Part shown: piece by piece, positions 33,164-40,726 of the stretch
How positions within the stretch are numbered: position 1 is the first letter of the stretch
How the letters are laid out: each line of letters begins with the position of its first letter
Translations under genes and position numbers: made by a program
Notes under the pieces: generated by a model
The model's input: the letters and a program-made list of their open reading frames with translations, nothing else
Databases searched by the model: none
What the model was told of the DNA's origin: nothing
DNA from: Bacteroidota bacterium
Lineage (GTDB): Bacteria; Bacteroidota; Bacteroidia; NS11-12g; UBA955
DNA: 40,808 bases
Direction: 5' to 3'
Assembly (NCBI GenBank): GCA_016787485.1
Contig: JAEUUL010000019.1
Span: 1-40,808, forward strand

Positions 33164-35263
33164 ATGAAACGAATCCATTTCCCCATTTTCAAATCGCTGA
33201 TTATGCTGCCGGTTCTGGTTTACAGTGCCAAAGCCATGGCCCAGAACGGCTGGAATACAGCCGCAGTATTCAATGGGACCAATACCTATTATGCATCCTG
33301 GGAAAGCACCCTCAACTCCACCTCGGGTGAACTGACTGTAGAGTTCTGGACCAAGCTGTATGAAAACAAATCCAACATCACCTTTCTGGGTAAAAACCAG
33401 TTCAGAATTATGACTGACAATGGGAAAGTGCGCGTGCAAACCAGTAATTCCACCCAAATGTACAGCACCAGTGAAATTGATTCAGGGAAATGGACCCATG
33501 TGGCCGTAAGCATCAGCAATGCAGCAAATACCATTAAAGTGTACCTGAACGGTTCACTAGACAATTCATATACATCGTATAGCGGCACACTTACAGGTAC
33601 TGCAGACAGTCTTTTCGTGGGCAAAAGCCCGTATGCCAGCATGCTGAACGGTGAACTGGATGAACTTCGCATCTGGAACACCATTCGCACCGCCTCAGAA
33701 ATACAGAACAATATGAAACTGCACCTGAGCTGGTATTATTCAGGCAGTTATGACCCCAGCCTCATTTTCTGCCAGACCTATGATTTTGATGTGTACAGCC
33801 CCGGAACCTATTTCCCCTATGGCGGCAACCATGGTTCATTTGGTTCTTCCTATCTGGGTCTGAAACCTTCGCAAACAGTAATGCACAACCATTGCATGAG
33901 ATTTTCAGGTTCCTCTTATCTGGAAACCACTTCTTCGAATGATGCCAACATATCCCTCACCGGCCCGATGACCATTGAGACCTGGATATACCCAACTGCT
34001 ATCGGTACAACCCAAAACCTGATAGACCTTAGTAACGGCAGCGGGGGCTACCTGCTTCAACTCACCTCTGCCGGAAAAATCAGCTGGACCATGAATCAGT
34101 ATGGAACATCCAGCACGGTGCTTACCGCCAACAAATGGTACCATATCGCTGTGGTATGCAGTACTCCCGGATCCGGAAGCCAGGTTGCCAACATTTACAT
34201 CAACGGGGAGCAGGATGCAGGCTACAATTTCAGTGAACTGCAGGCCAACACCGGCAAACTCAGAATCGGTGCCAGCCACTCCGGTACAAACTTTTTCAGC
34301 GGATACATGGACGAAGTGCGGATTTCCAACTACGCCAAAACCCCGGCAGAGATTCAGCGTTATATGCATTCACCGGTTTGCTATCAAAACCGGCCGTCCG
34401 CACCCAAAACCACTGTAGCCTATAATCTGGATGGCAACCTTTACTCAGGCACCCGCACGGGTTCAGCATTGAAAAGCACCGGCTGCCGTTTTGGCTATGC
34501 CAGTGAAACCAATGCACCCATGCTGCAGACCGGTTACAACCACGAGTTCCGCATGGACAGCTTTGCCATCCACCACAACTTCACGGCCATCCCTTCCAGT
34601 GGTACCGCGGGCTATACCTACGATACCATTATGGTGGACAAAAGCATTGCCATAGATGAAAACAAAATGCGCGTGTTTGTTTCCCTGCAGCACGATGTCA
34701 CTTCTGAAGTGAAAATAGAACTGATCTCTCCGGGCAATGATTCCGTAACCCTGGTGAGCCAGATTTCCCGCGGAACCAAAGGCTACACCTGTGTGCTCAA
34801 CAACGAAACAGCCAACAGAGTCAACGGCAGTTTCATTGATATTTCGCCGGTCATTGGCAGTCAGGGCGCCCTTTCCGTATTCAACGGCAAGAACAGCCAG
34901 GGGAAATGGACCCTCAAAATCACCGACCTGGCGAACGGCAATGTAGGCCAACTGAACAGTTGGGGCTTGTTTCTGTACGGAGATCCGTATGTGAATTCCG
35001 TAAAAAATGCAGCAGTCGCCCGGACCATGCAGGTATTTCCCAATCCCGGCCATGGCCAGTTCACGCTGAAATGCCCGGCAGACCTCAGGCAGGGGGAATT
35101 AACCGTAACGGACCTGGCGGGCAGGAATGTCCTTACACAAACCGTGGATGCCAGCAAGGGCAACCTGACATTTGCCCTGCCAGCCAGCGCAACACCGGGT
35201 ACCTATGTGGTTACGCTGAGCCATGCCGCCGGCAAGTACACCTGCAAGCTGCTTGTGAACTGA
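33164..35263 (+). CDS. Surface protein: two LamG-like domains, P-domain, T9SS sorting domain
   Basis: A 699-residue secreted protein. Signal peptide at about 1-27. Two concanavalin/LamG-like domains (about 29-185 and 245-399), each with the ...GELDELRIWNTIRT / GYMDEVRISNYAKT ending and a W-x-HVAVS / W-YHIAVV strand. A proprotein-convertase P-domain follows (about 464-605, KMRVFVSLQHD ... GKWTLKITDLANGNVG). The last 80 residues (VFPNPGHGQFTLKC, GTYVVTLS, KLLVN) are a type A T9SS sorting domain. No protease or other catalytic domain is present, so an adhesin or glycan-binding surface role is likely. The ATG at 33164 is chosen over one five codons upstream. Confidence 0.92.
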   Translation: MKRIHFPIFKSLIMLPVLVYSAKAMAQNGWNTAAVFNGTNTYYASWESTLNSTSGELTVEFWTKLYENKSNITFLGKNQFRIMTDNGKVRVQTSNSTQMYSTSEIDSGKWTHVAVSISNAANTIKVYLNGSLDNSYTSYSGTLTGTADSLFVGKSPYASMLNGELDELRIWNTIRTASEIQNNMKLHLSWYYSGSYDPSLIFCQTYDFDVYSPGTYFPYGGNHGSFGSSYLGLKPSQTVMHNHCMRFSGSSYLETTSSNDANISLTGPMTIETWIYPTAIGTTQNLIDLSNGSGGYLLQLTSAGKISWTMNQYGTSSTVLTANKWYHIAVVCSTPGSGSQVANIYINGEQDAGYNFSELQANTGKLRIGASHSGTNFFSGYMDEVRISNYAKTPAEIQRYMHSPVCYQNRPSAPKTTVAYNLDGNLYSGTRTGSALKSTGCRFGYASETNAPMLQTGYNHEFRMDSFAIHHNFTAIPSSGTAGYTYDTIMVDKSIAIDENKMRVFVSLQHDVTSEVKIELISPGNDSVTLVSQISRGTKGYTCVLNNETANRVNGSFIDISPVIGSQGALSVFNGKNSQGKWTLKITDLANGNVGQLNSWGLFLYGDPYVNSVKNAAVARTMQVFPNPGHGQFTLKCPADLRQGELTVTDLAGRNVLTQTVDASKGNLTFALPASATPGTYVVTLSHAAGKYTCKLLVN

Positions 35264-35296
35264 TGTCTGCCGGGAAATTGTCATCTTGAACCTGAC

Positions 35297-35342
35297 CCGG
35301 CTGTCATGGTGAGCCTGTCCCGGCTGTCATGGTGAGCCTGTC
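35297..35342 (+). repeat. 23-bp tandem repeat, two units
   Basis: The 23-bp unit at 35297-35319 (ccggctgtcatggtgagc at its start) is repeated exactly at 35320-35342. The second unit continues into the inverted repeat listed next. Confidence 0.9.
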
Positions 35343-35410
35343 GAACCATACTGCCGGGACCATGCATAGCCCGCATACGCCTGGTCATCGTTCGACAGGC
35401 TCACCATGAC
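35326..35410. repeat. Long inverted repeat of a dispersed REP-like family
   Basis: Arms 35326-35346 and 35390-35410 are perfect reverse complements (21 bp, core tggtgagcctgtcgaac). A degenerate third half-copy (gtgcctgtcgaaccatg) lies near 35466. The motif is of the widely dispersed 'gttcgacaggctcaccatga' intergenic type. It could form a strong hairpin after the T9SS gene and act as terminator or mRNA stabiliser. Confidence 0.9.
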
Positions 35411-35578
35411 CGAATTTTGCGAAAGAAAATCCGTTGTCAAAGTGCCTGCCCCAGATTACATCAAAGTGCCTGTCGAACCATGCAGTCCGCCTGCTTGCAA
35501 AATCCAAAACTGGAAATTATCATTGCATTAAGCACCCAAACTAACAGGCAAGACTGACCCTATCTGATAAAAAACATG

Positions 35579-35656
35579 ACAACCTTCGCCAATCCCGCAC
35601 GCTTTTCGTTTGGTAAGTATTTTAACAACCTTCGCCAATCCCCGCTTCTGTTATAC
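35579..35656 (+). repeat. Degenerate right halves of attC-like sites
   Basis: ACAACCTTCGCCAATCCC occurs at 35579-35596 and 35625-35642. The second is followed by GTTATAC at 35650-35656. The block resembles the right arm of the site at 40538-40677 (CACCTTCGCCAAGCCCG, then GTT). Apart from repeats, 35264-35778 shows no gene; 35411-35578 and 35657-35723 are featureless to me. Confidence 0.45.
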
Positions 35657-35766
35657 TTCGCTGTCCCTTGCCAGAATAGCTTTTTCGAAGATGAGGCTAT
35701 GGCGCACATTGCGTATATATGATGTTATAGCCAATGCTAAAAGACAGACAACACAGAACAAAATAG

Positions 35767-35774
35767 TAACTTTG
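35767..35774 (+). promoter_or_regulatory. -7 box of the six-gene operon
   Basis: TAACTTTG, a full TAnnTTTG match, ending 4 nt before the ATG at 35779. It would give the cassette its own transcription. No TTTG -33 box is seen. Confidence 0.5.
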
Positions 35775-35778
35775 ACAA

Positions 35779-36417
35779 ATGGAAAATAAACCTATAATTT
35801 ACACAGTCGGACATTCGACACATCAGCTTGACTACTTTCTTGAATTACTCAAGGAGTATGGTGTGACTTGCCTAATTGACGTGCGAAGTGTAGCCGCAAG
35901 TTCATACAATCCGCAATACAATAAGGAGCCCTTGACAAACTTTCTGAAAAGAAATGGAATTCAATATTTGCATTTTGCCGAAGAATTTGGGGCAAGACAT
36001 AACGACCCCGATTTATTAGACGATGAAGGTAAAGTAGACTTTGCAAAAGTCAGAAAGTCTTGGGCATTCAAAAATGGCGTTGAAAGAATTTGGCAAGGGC
36101 TTGACAAAGGTTTTACTATATCATTAATGTGTTCAGAAAGCGAACCTTTTGACTGCCACAGATTTTCAATGGTATCAATTGCCTTAGACAAAGACGGATT
36201 TGATGTTAAGCATATTATGAAGGACAAAACTCTTAAAACAAATGCTGACCTTGAAAATCAATTACTAAAAAAGTATGATAAAAAATTACCCAAACCCGAT
36301 ATGTTCAATCCAAATGTAACATTGGATGACCAGTTAAAGGAAGCCTACCGTTTGAAAAATAAAGAAATAGCATTTTCACCATATTCAAAACTCCCTCAAG
36401 AAGAAAATTATGATTAA
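35779..36417 (+). CDS. DUF488 family protein (first of two)
   Basis: A 212-residue DUF488 protein: IYTVGHSTHQLDYFLELL at the start, CLIDVRSVAASSYNPQYNK, HFAEEFGAR in place of the common LGGR, and the paired-Cys block LMCSESEPFDCHRFSM. The C-terminal 60 residues are charged and extend beyond the domain. DUF488 proteins have a Rossmann-like fold and are of unknown activity; the conserved Cys, Glu and CHR residues suggest a catalytic site or nucleic-acid handling. It is the first gene of the operon; the next overlaps by 8 bp and is of the same family but only distantly alike. Confidence 0.9.
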   Translation: MENKPIIYTVGHSTHQLDYFLELLKEYGVTCLIDVRSVAASSYNPQYNKEPLTNFLKRNGIQYLHFAEEFGARHNDPDLLDDEGKVDFAKVRKSWAFKNGVERIWQGLDKGFTISLMCSESEPFDCHRFSMVSIALDKDGFDVKHIMKDKTLKTNADLENQLLKKYDKKLPKPDMFNPNVTLDDQLKEAYRLKNKEIAFSPYSKLPQEENYD

Positions 36418-36853
36418 ACTTTATACAATTGGATTTACAGGTAAACCCGCAGAAAAATTCTTTAACCTATTAAGAGATGCAGGTGTTAAAAAAATTGTGG
36501 ATACACGAATAAATAATGTGTCTCAATTAGCTGGTTTTGCAAAAGGTTCAGACCTTAAATTTTTTGCAAAGGAAATCGGGAATATGTCTTACGAGCATAA
36601 TATAGATTTTGCCCCGACAAAAGAATTATTATCAAGGTATCGAGACAAAAAAATGACTTGGTTAGAATACGAAACGGAATACCTGAATTTGCTTGATATG
36701 AGAAAGGTTGCGCAAAAAACAGATGTTGAGAAGCTTCACGAACACTGTTTGCTATGTAGTGAACATACTCCTGAAAAATGCCATAGAAGACTATTGGCTG
36801 AATATCTAAAACACGTAAAAGGAGAAATAGAAATTATTCACTTAATCAAATAG
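36410..36853 (+). CDS. DUF488 family protein (second, short)
   Basis: A 147-residue DUF488 protein: KLYTIGFTGKPAEKFFNLL, IVDTRINNVSQLAGFAKGSDL, and LLCSEHTPEKCHRRLLAEYL. The DTR/N segment differs from the DVR-P of the first copy, which fits a separate subfamily rather than recent duplication. The start overlaps the previous gene (ATGATTAA), so they are coupled; a heterodimer is possible. Confidence 0.88.
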   Translation: MIKLYTIGFTGKPAEKFFNLLRDAGVKKIVDTRINNVSQLAGFAKGSDLKFFAKEIGNMSYEHNIDFAPTKELLSRYRDKKMTWLEYETEYLNLLDMRKVAQKTDVEKLHEHCLLCSEHTPEKCHRRLLAEYLKHVKGEIEIIHLIK

Positions 36854-36856
36854 CAT

Positions 36857-37555
36857 ATGCCTACACGTTTCGTTTGTTTAGCAAATTCATTTAAGGAAGG
36901 AGGAAGATGTTTAGCTGGTATAGAATTAGATGCCAATAACAATCCTCGTATCATTAATGGGCATCCAAAATGGATAAGGCCAATTTGCAATACTCCACAC
37001 GGAGAAGTGCATACACATTTAGTTTCACATATTAATATCCTTGATATTATTGAAGTGGAAATTACAAATTATCCAGAAACAAATAATTATCAATCTGAAA
37101 ATGCATATTTCAGAGAAAATTCATTAAGAGTTATTGGAAATTATGACAGCGATGAACTTGATAGACTTTGCGATAACCGGAACTTAATATTTGGTAATAG
37201 AGGAAAAGCAGTTTCAGAAGAAGCTATTGGAAACACTACTTTTTCTTTAATGTTTATTAAGGTAACTACATTTGAGGTAATTGAAAAAACATATGAAGAC
37301 AACCATAATAAATCACAAATTAGGCTTGTATTCAGCTTTAACGGTAATCAGTATGATTTACCAGTTACTGACCCTGTTTTTTTACATCGATATCAAACAA
37401 ATCCAGACTTTTTAGAAAACTTCAATCAATTATACGTTTCGCTGTCTCTCGCAGTTGAGTGGAAAGGATGGTATTATAAACTAATTGCAGGCATTATCTT
37501 ATCTGACAATGATGATAATGCGAATGTAATTGAAGAAGATGATTTACCATTTTAA
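36857..37555 (+). CDS. Dual-OB-domain-like protein
   Basis: A 232-residue protein. The N-terminus RFVCLANSFKEGGRCLAGIEL, the PKWIRPICNTPHGEV segment and the C-terminal LAVEWKGWYYKLIAGII match what I know of dual-OB (DuOB) proteins, predicted nucleic-acid-binding proteins found beside DUF488 in conflict-type gene clusters. The tail is acidic (NDDNANVIEEDDLPF). The assignment rests on pattern memory. The ATG is 3 bp after the previous stop, and the end overlaps the next start (TAATG). Confidence 0.6.
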   Translation: MPTRFVCLANSFKEGGRCLAGIELDANNNPRIINGHPKWIRPICNTPHGEVHTHLVSHINILDIIEVEITNYPETNNYQSENAYFRENSLRVIGNYDSDELDRLCDNRNLIFGNRGKAVSEEAIGNTTFSLMFIKVTTFEVIEKTYEDNHNKSQIRLVFSFNGNQYDLPVTDPVFLHRYQTNPDFLENFNQLYVSLSLAVEWKGWYYKLIAGIILSDNDDNANVIEEDDLPF

Positions 37556-38652
37556 TGAAACAGTATCTACATATAATTCAAAAGGAATTACCAACTGTTT
37601 CCGAAGAAGACCTATTCATTCCGATTAGGCAAACACATATTGACAGCCTTGATATTGTTGTAATCCGAGTAACATTAGAAAAGCATTTTGGTATTGAAGT
37701 TTCTGATGCAGTTTGGTATCAATACCAAACACTTTCAGAAGCATTAGAATACTTCCATAAACACAAGTCTGAACAATCAAGCCTCAATAAAACTGATGCA
37801 AACGAAGTAACGAATACAGAAAGTGTTGAAATACGAATGCCACAAATGGCAAATGGTGCTTTGTCGGAAAGTTGGTTGCTTAAATATTTAGGGGACAAAC
37901 ATTGGTTTTTACTTTCCGAAGGCTTCAATAAAAAATCCTCTGAATTTAAAGACGACAATGGAAATAGACTATACGCAACATTTGTAAGGATTAATTATTC
38001 TACTTCAGCATTAAATAATTTCAAGGAAAACGAAATAATTAAATTCAATTCAAAAATAGAAGGGTTTGGTAGTAACACTTTCATAAGTTGCATCAATGGA
38101 AAGAGTTCAGGCAATGAAATCAACGCAACTCTATTGACAACATTTTCGATTAGACTAAACGACAACAATAATGAAATCAATAAAGGAAATGTTGATTTAA
38201 TTCCAAATAGCATTGGTCAGTTATCTAAGACGCCAATTCATTTGAACGACTACAGATTATTACGGAAAGGACTTCTTGATGAAATCCCTTCGGACTTTGG
38301 AGTTTTTCCAAACACTGACAACGTTGTTTTTACCTGTGAGTATGATGTAAACCCTTACTACGACATCAATGGTGTTGGACTTTTGTATTTTGCAGCCTAC
38401 CCAATTGTTTCAGACAGTTGTTGCTTGAAATATTTCAAAGACTATAAATCATATTTTCATCAGACAATTTATAGGGACTTATTCTACTTTGCAAACTGCA
38501 ATCCAACTGACAAAATTATCTTCCAATTAAATTTCATAGACCAAAAGGAAAATATAATTAGAACGCTGTCATCACTATACAGACAAAGCGACAACAAACT
38601 ATTAGCTAAAATATTGACTGTAAAAGAAATTAGCAATGGGAATAAACACTAA
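37555..38652 (+). CDS. Acyl carrier protein fused to an LnmK/Pnap_2097-like double hot-dog domain
   Basis: A 365-residue protein. Residues about 1-75 look like an acyl carrier protein: THIDSLDIVVIRVTLEKHFGIEV with Ser31 as the phosphopantetheine site and the TLSEALEYFHKH helix. After a polar linker, residues from about 93 (IRMPQMANGALSESWLLKYLGDKHWFLLSE at its start) resemble the Pnap_2097/LnmK family. LnmK is an acyltransferase/decarboxylase that loads propionyl groups on ACP from methylmalonyl-CoA in leinamycin synthesis. No phosphopantetheinyl transferase or ketosynthase is in view. The ACP part is fairly clear; the hot-dog call is less sure. Confidence 0.6.
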   Translation: MKQYLHIIQKELPTVSEEDLFIPIRQTHIDSLDIVVIRVTLEKHFGIEVSDAVWYQYQTLSEALEYFHKHKSEQSSLNKTDANEVTNTESVEIRMPQMANGALSESWLLKYLGDKHWFLLSEGFNKKSSEFKDDNGNRLYATFVRINYSTSALNNFKENEIIKFNSKIEGFGSNTFISCINGKSSGNEINATLLTTFSIRLNDNNNEINKGNVDLIPNSIGQLSKTPIHLNDYRLLRKGLLDEIPSDFGVFPNTDNVVFTCEYDVNPYYDINGVGLLYFAAYPIVSDSCCLKYFKDYKSYFHQTIYRDLFYFANCNPTDKIIFQLNFIDQKENIIRTLSSLYRQSDNKLLAKILTVKEISNGNKH

Positions 38653-39136
38653 ATCATTGCTTCAATATAAACGAATAAATGTCGTAGGTTCTCCAGGTTC
38701 TGGAAAATCTACTTTGTCATCTCGGTTAAGTGTATTACTAAATATTGAAATGTTTGACTTGGACGATTATTTATATGATAATAATTGTAATAGGCTCAAT
38801 TCAAATTCAACAAGTCAAGCAATTAACGAGCTTCTTTCCAATGAATACTTCATAATTGATGGAACATATACTACTACTTTTCAAGACCGTTTGAATAAAT
38901 TGGACTTAGTAATACTTACGAACAGAAACACAATCAATAATATAATAACCTTTACAATTAGATATTTTACTAAGAAAAACTTGAAATGCGGAGAGCGGTT
39001 TACATTAAAAACAACCATTTTGCTTTTCAAATTTAATGCAAAGGTTAAACCCGCTATTATTAAATCCTCTTTAGAAGCAGGAGTTAAAATGGCAATTTAC
39101 AATCGTAAAAATGATGAACTCCAATGGCTGAATTAA
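38636..39136 (+). CDS. P-loop kinase, adenylate-kinase / FlaR-like
   Basis: A 166-residue P-loop NTPase with Walker A GSPGSGKST (residues 18-26), an early DLDDYLYD acidic patch, and YFIIDGTYT, the pattern of small 'DNA topology modulation' (FlaR-like) kinases. The name of that family is historical; they are likely small-molecule or nucleotide kinases. It overlaps the previous gene by 17 bp and the next by 13 bp. Confidence 0.75.
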   Translation: MGINTKSLLQYKRINVVGSPGSGKSTLSSRLSVLLNIEMFDLDDYLYDNNCNRLNSNSTSQAINELLSNEYFIIDGTYTTTFQDRLNKLDLVILTNRNTINNIITFTIRYFTKKNLKCGERFTLKTTILLFKFNAKVKPAIIKSSLEAGVKMAIYNRKNDELQWLN

Positions 39137-40533
39137 ATAAATTAAAAATATGGGCTTGCTATTATTATCACCAAATGGGTTTTAATGTAACTCATATAAT
39201 ACCATCTGAAAATATTAAAAGAGATAAGGATAATTTTTTAAAGAAAAACCCTTTTAAATCATCCACCAACAACAGAGAAAACTATGACTTTATTCGTCAA
39301 AGCAATGTCGATATGGAAACATTTGACTGGCACAATGCTAAAGGAATTGGAACTGTTGCGGGCTTCAATGGACTAAGAGCTTTAGATTTTGATGGGACAA
39401 CTAATACTGCTTTGCTATTTACTGTTTTAAAAATACTTGGGTTGCCAGAAAACTATGAATGGGTAGTGACTTCAGGAAGCAACAACGGATTTCACATAAT
39501 ATTCTATTGTGGCAATTTTGAGTTTGCAGGCTACAAAAGGAGATTAAAAAGGTATTTTCCAAATAAAAAGCATAAAACATATTTTAAATGTATTGACCTT
39601 ATTTGGTTTAACCATCTAATATTACCGCCTTCTCTACACAAAACTGGCAACAATTATAAATTTCTAAATGTTGAATATCCTTTTGAAAAGCCTTTATCAG
39701 TTGCAGGTTATAATTTGCGGAATATGCTATTTGAGTTATGTTACGAATACGGAGGATTTAATATCATAAAAAATGAAATCGAACTGGAAAAATATTACGA
39801 AATACCAATCATAGATAGTGCAACAATAATTAACAAGGTTGAGTATGATAATTACTTAATGAACAAATCAGTCATAGAAGATGATAGCACGAGTAGTAAG
39901 AATGAAATACTTTTTTATAGTAATACGGCTCAAACTTTAGACAATGTATATAAAAAGGATACTTATAAAATTGGTCTTGACAAATTAAATGAATTGCTAA
40001 AAACAGAATTTACCAACAAAACTATTATAGAAATTGCAGCAGGTAACGGCTACTGGACTAAAATATTATCCGAATTCTGTAAGACAGTTAAAGCAACTGA
40101 CATTAACGAAAATTGCATTGAAGAAGCGAAAAGAAGGGTGAAATCTGCAAACGTATCATTTGAACTAAAAGATTGTCAGGACTTACAGACTGCAAAAAAA
40201 TATGACGGACTTTTTGGAGGGTTTATCATAAGTCATATTTGTCGAAACAAACTCAAAGAGTTTTTCAGTTCAATAAATGGCTCTGTCAAAAAAGGTGGTA
40301 GTGTTATTCTTTTTGACAATAGATTAGTAGTAAATAATAATATGGAGATACAATCTCATAATGTCGTGGGAGACACATTTCAAAAGCGGGTAACACAGAC
40401 TGGTGAGGAATATTTGATAATTAAGAATTTCTTTGAATATGATGAACTACGGAGCTTAATTAGTGAAGATGCATATGACATTGAATACACAAAATTAAAA
40501 TATTTTTGGGCATTAAAATACAAAGTGAGATGA
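39124..40533 (+). CDS. Prim-pol (archaeo-eukaryotic primase fold) domain fused to a class I methyltransferase
   Basis: A 469-residue protein. Residues about 55-185 match bifunctional primase-polymerase domains: GIGTVAGFNGLRALDFDG with Asp88 and Asp90 in the metal site, TSGSNNGFHIIFY with His124, and ILPPSLHKTGNNYKF with His172. After a linker of about 90 residues the C-terminal part (about 295-469) is a SAM-dependent methyltransferase: IIEIAAGNGYWTKIL (motif I), KATDINENCIEEA (acidic residue for SAM ribose), KDCQDLQTAKKYDGLFGGF. No helicase or primase C-terminal domain follows. I know of no described protein with this order. It is the last gene of the operon, 4 bp before the attC-like site. 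Confidence 0.8.
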   Translation: MAELNKLKIWACYYYHQMGFNVTHIIPSENIKRDKDNFLKKNPFKSSTNNRENYDFIRQSNVDMETFDWHNAKGIGTVAGFNGLRALDFDGTTNTALLFTVLKILGLPENYEWVVTSGSNNGFHIIFYCGNFEFAGYKRRLKRYFPNKKHKTYFKCIDLIWFNHLILPPSLHKTGNNYKFLNVEYPFEKPLSVAGYNLRNMLFELCYEYGGFNIIKNEIELEKYYEIPIIDSATIINKVEYDNYLMNKSVIEDDSTSSKNEILFYSNTAQTLDNVYKKDTYKIGLDKLNELLKTEFTNKTIIEIAAGNGYWTKILSEFCKTVKATDINENCIEEAKRRVKSANVSFELKDCQDLQTAKKYDGLFGGFIISHICRNKLKEFFSSINGSVKKGGSVILFDNRLVVNNNMEIQSHNVVGDTFQKRVTQTGEEYLIIKNFFEYDELRSLISEDAYDIEYTKLKYFWALKYKVR

Positions 40534-40537
40534 GAAG

Positions 40538-40677
40538 CACTGGCTATAACACGGGTTTGGCAAAAGTGGCGGTTTAGTGCTTCGCAGACACATTTGTGGT
40601 TAATCAAAGTTTGGTTCTCCGCATCAACATTTGTGGTGAAAATCGCCACCTTCGCCAAGCCCGAAACCGTTGGTGGC
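40538..40677 (+). repeat. attC-like hairpin recombination site
   Basis: Outer left CACTGGCTATAAC (40538-40550); arm CGGGTTTGGCAAAAGTGGCG (40552-40571) pairs 17 of 20 with CGCCACCTTCGCCAAGCCCG (40644-40663); then AAACC and GTTGGTGGC (40669-40677). The loop of about 72 nt contains an 11-bp direct repeat, ACATTTGTGGT at 40590-40600 and 40627-40637. The length of 140 bp is within the range of large attC sites (VCR-like). The two arms have unpaired extra bases on one side, as attC folds do. Confidence 0.65.
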
Positions 40678-40726
40678 AATTTTACAAACCGACAACTAAA
40701 ACAAACAGACTATAGTAAACTTTTTT

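Larger units (their letters stand above)
35725..40669 (+). mobile_element. Putative 4.9-kb integron-like cassette carrying a six-gene operon
   Basis: The left end GTTATAGCCAATG (35724-35736) is the reverse complement, 12 of 13, of CACTGGCTATAAC (40538-40550), the left end of the hairpin site behind the operon. In integron cassettes the first bases of a cassette pair with the left end of its own downstream attC, because both met in the excised circle. Cutting at G|TT on both sides gives a 4,945-bp circle with a complete site. The content is AT-rich and foreign-looking. Differences from known integrons: no integrase in view, six genes with their own promoter, and core sites that do not fit RYYYAAC/GTTRRRY strictly. 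Mobility is inferred. Confidence 0.6.

Noticed and set aside
35297..35342. CRISPR array
   Set aside because: Only two units with no spacer between them; it is a short tandem duplication of an REP-like element.
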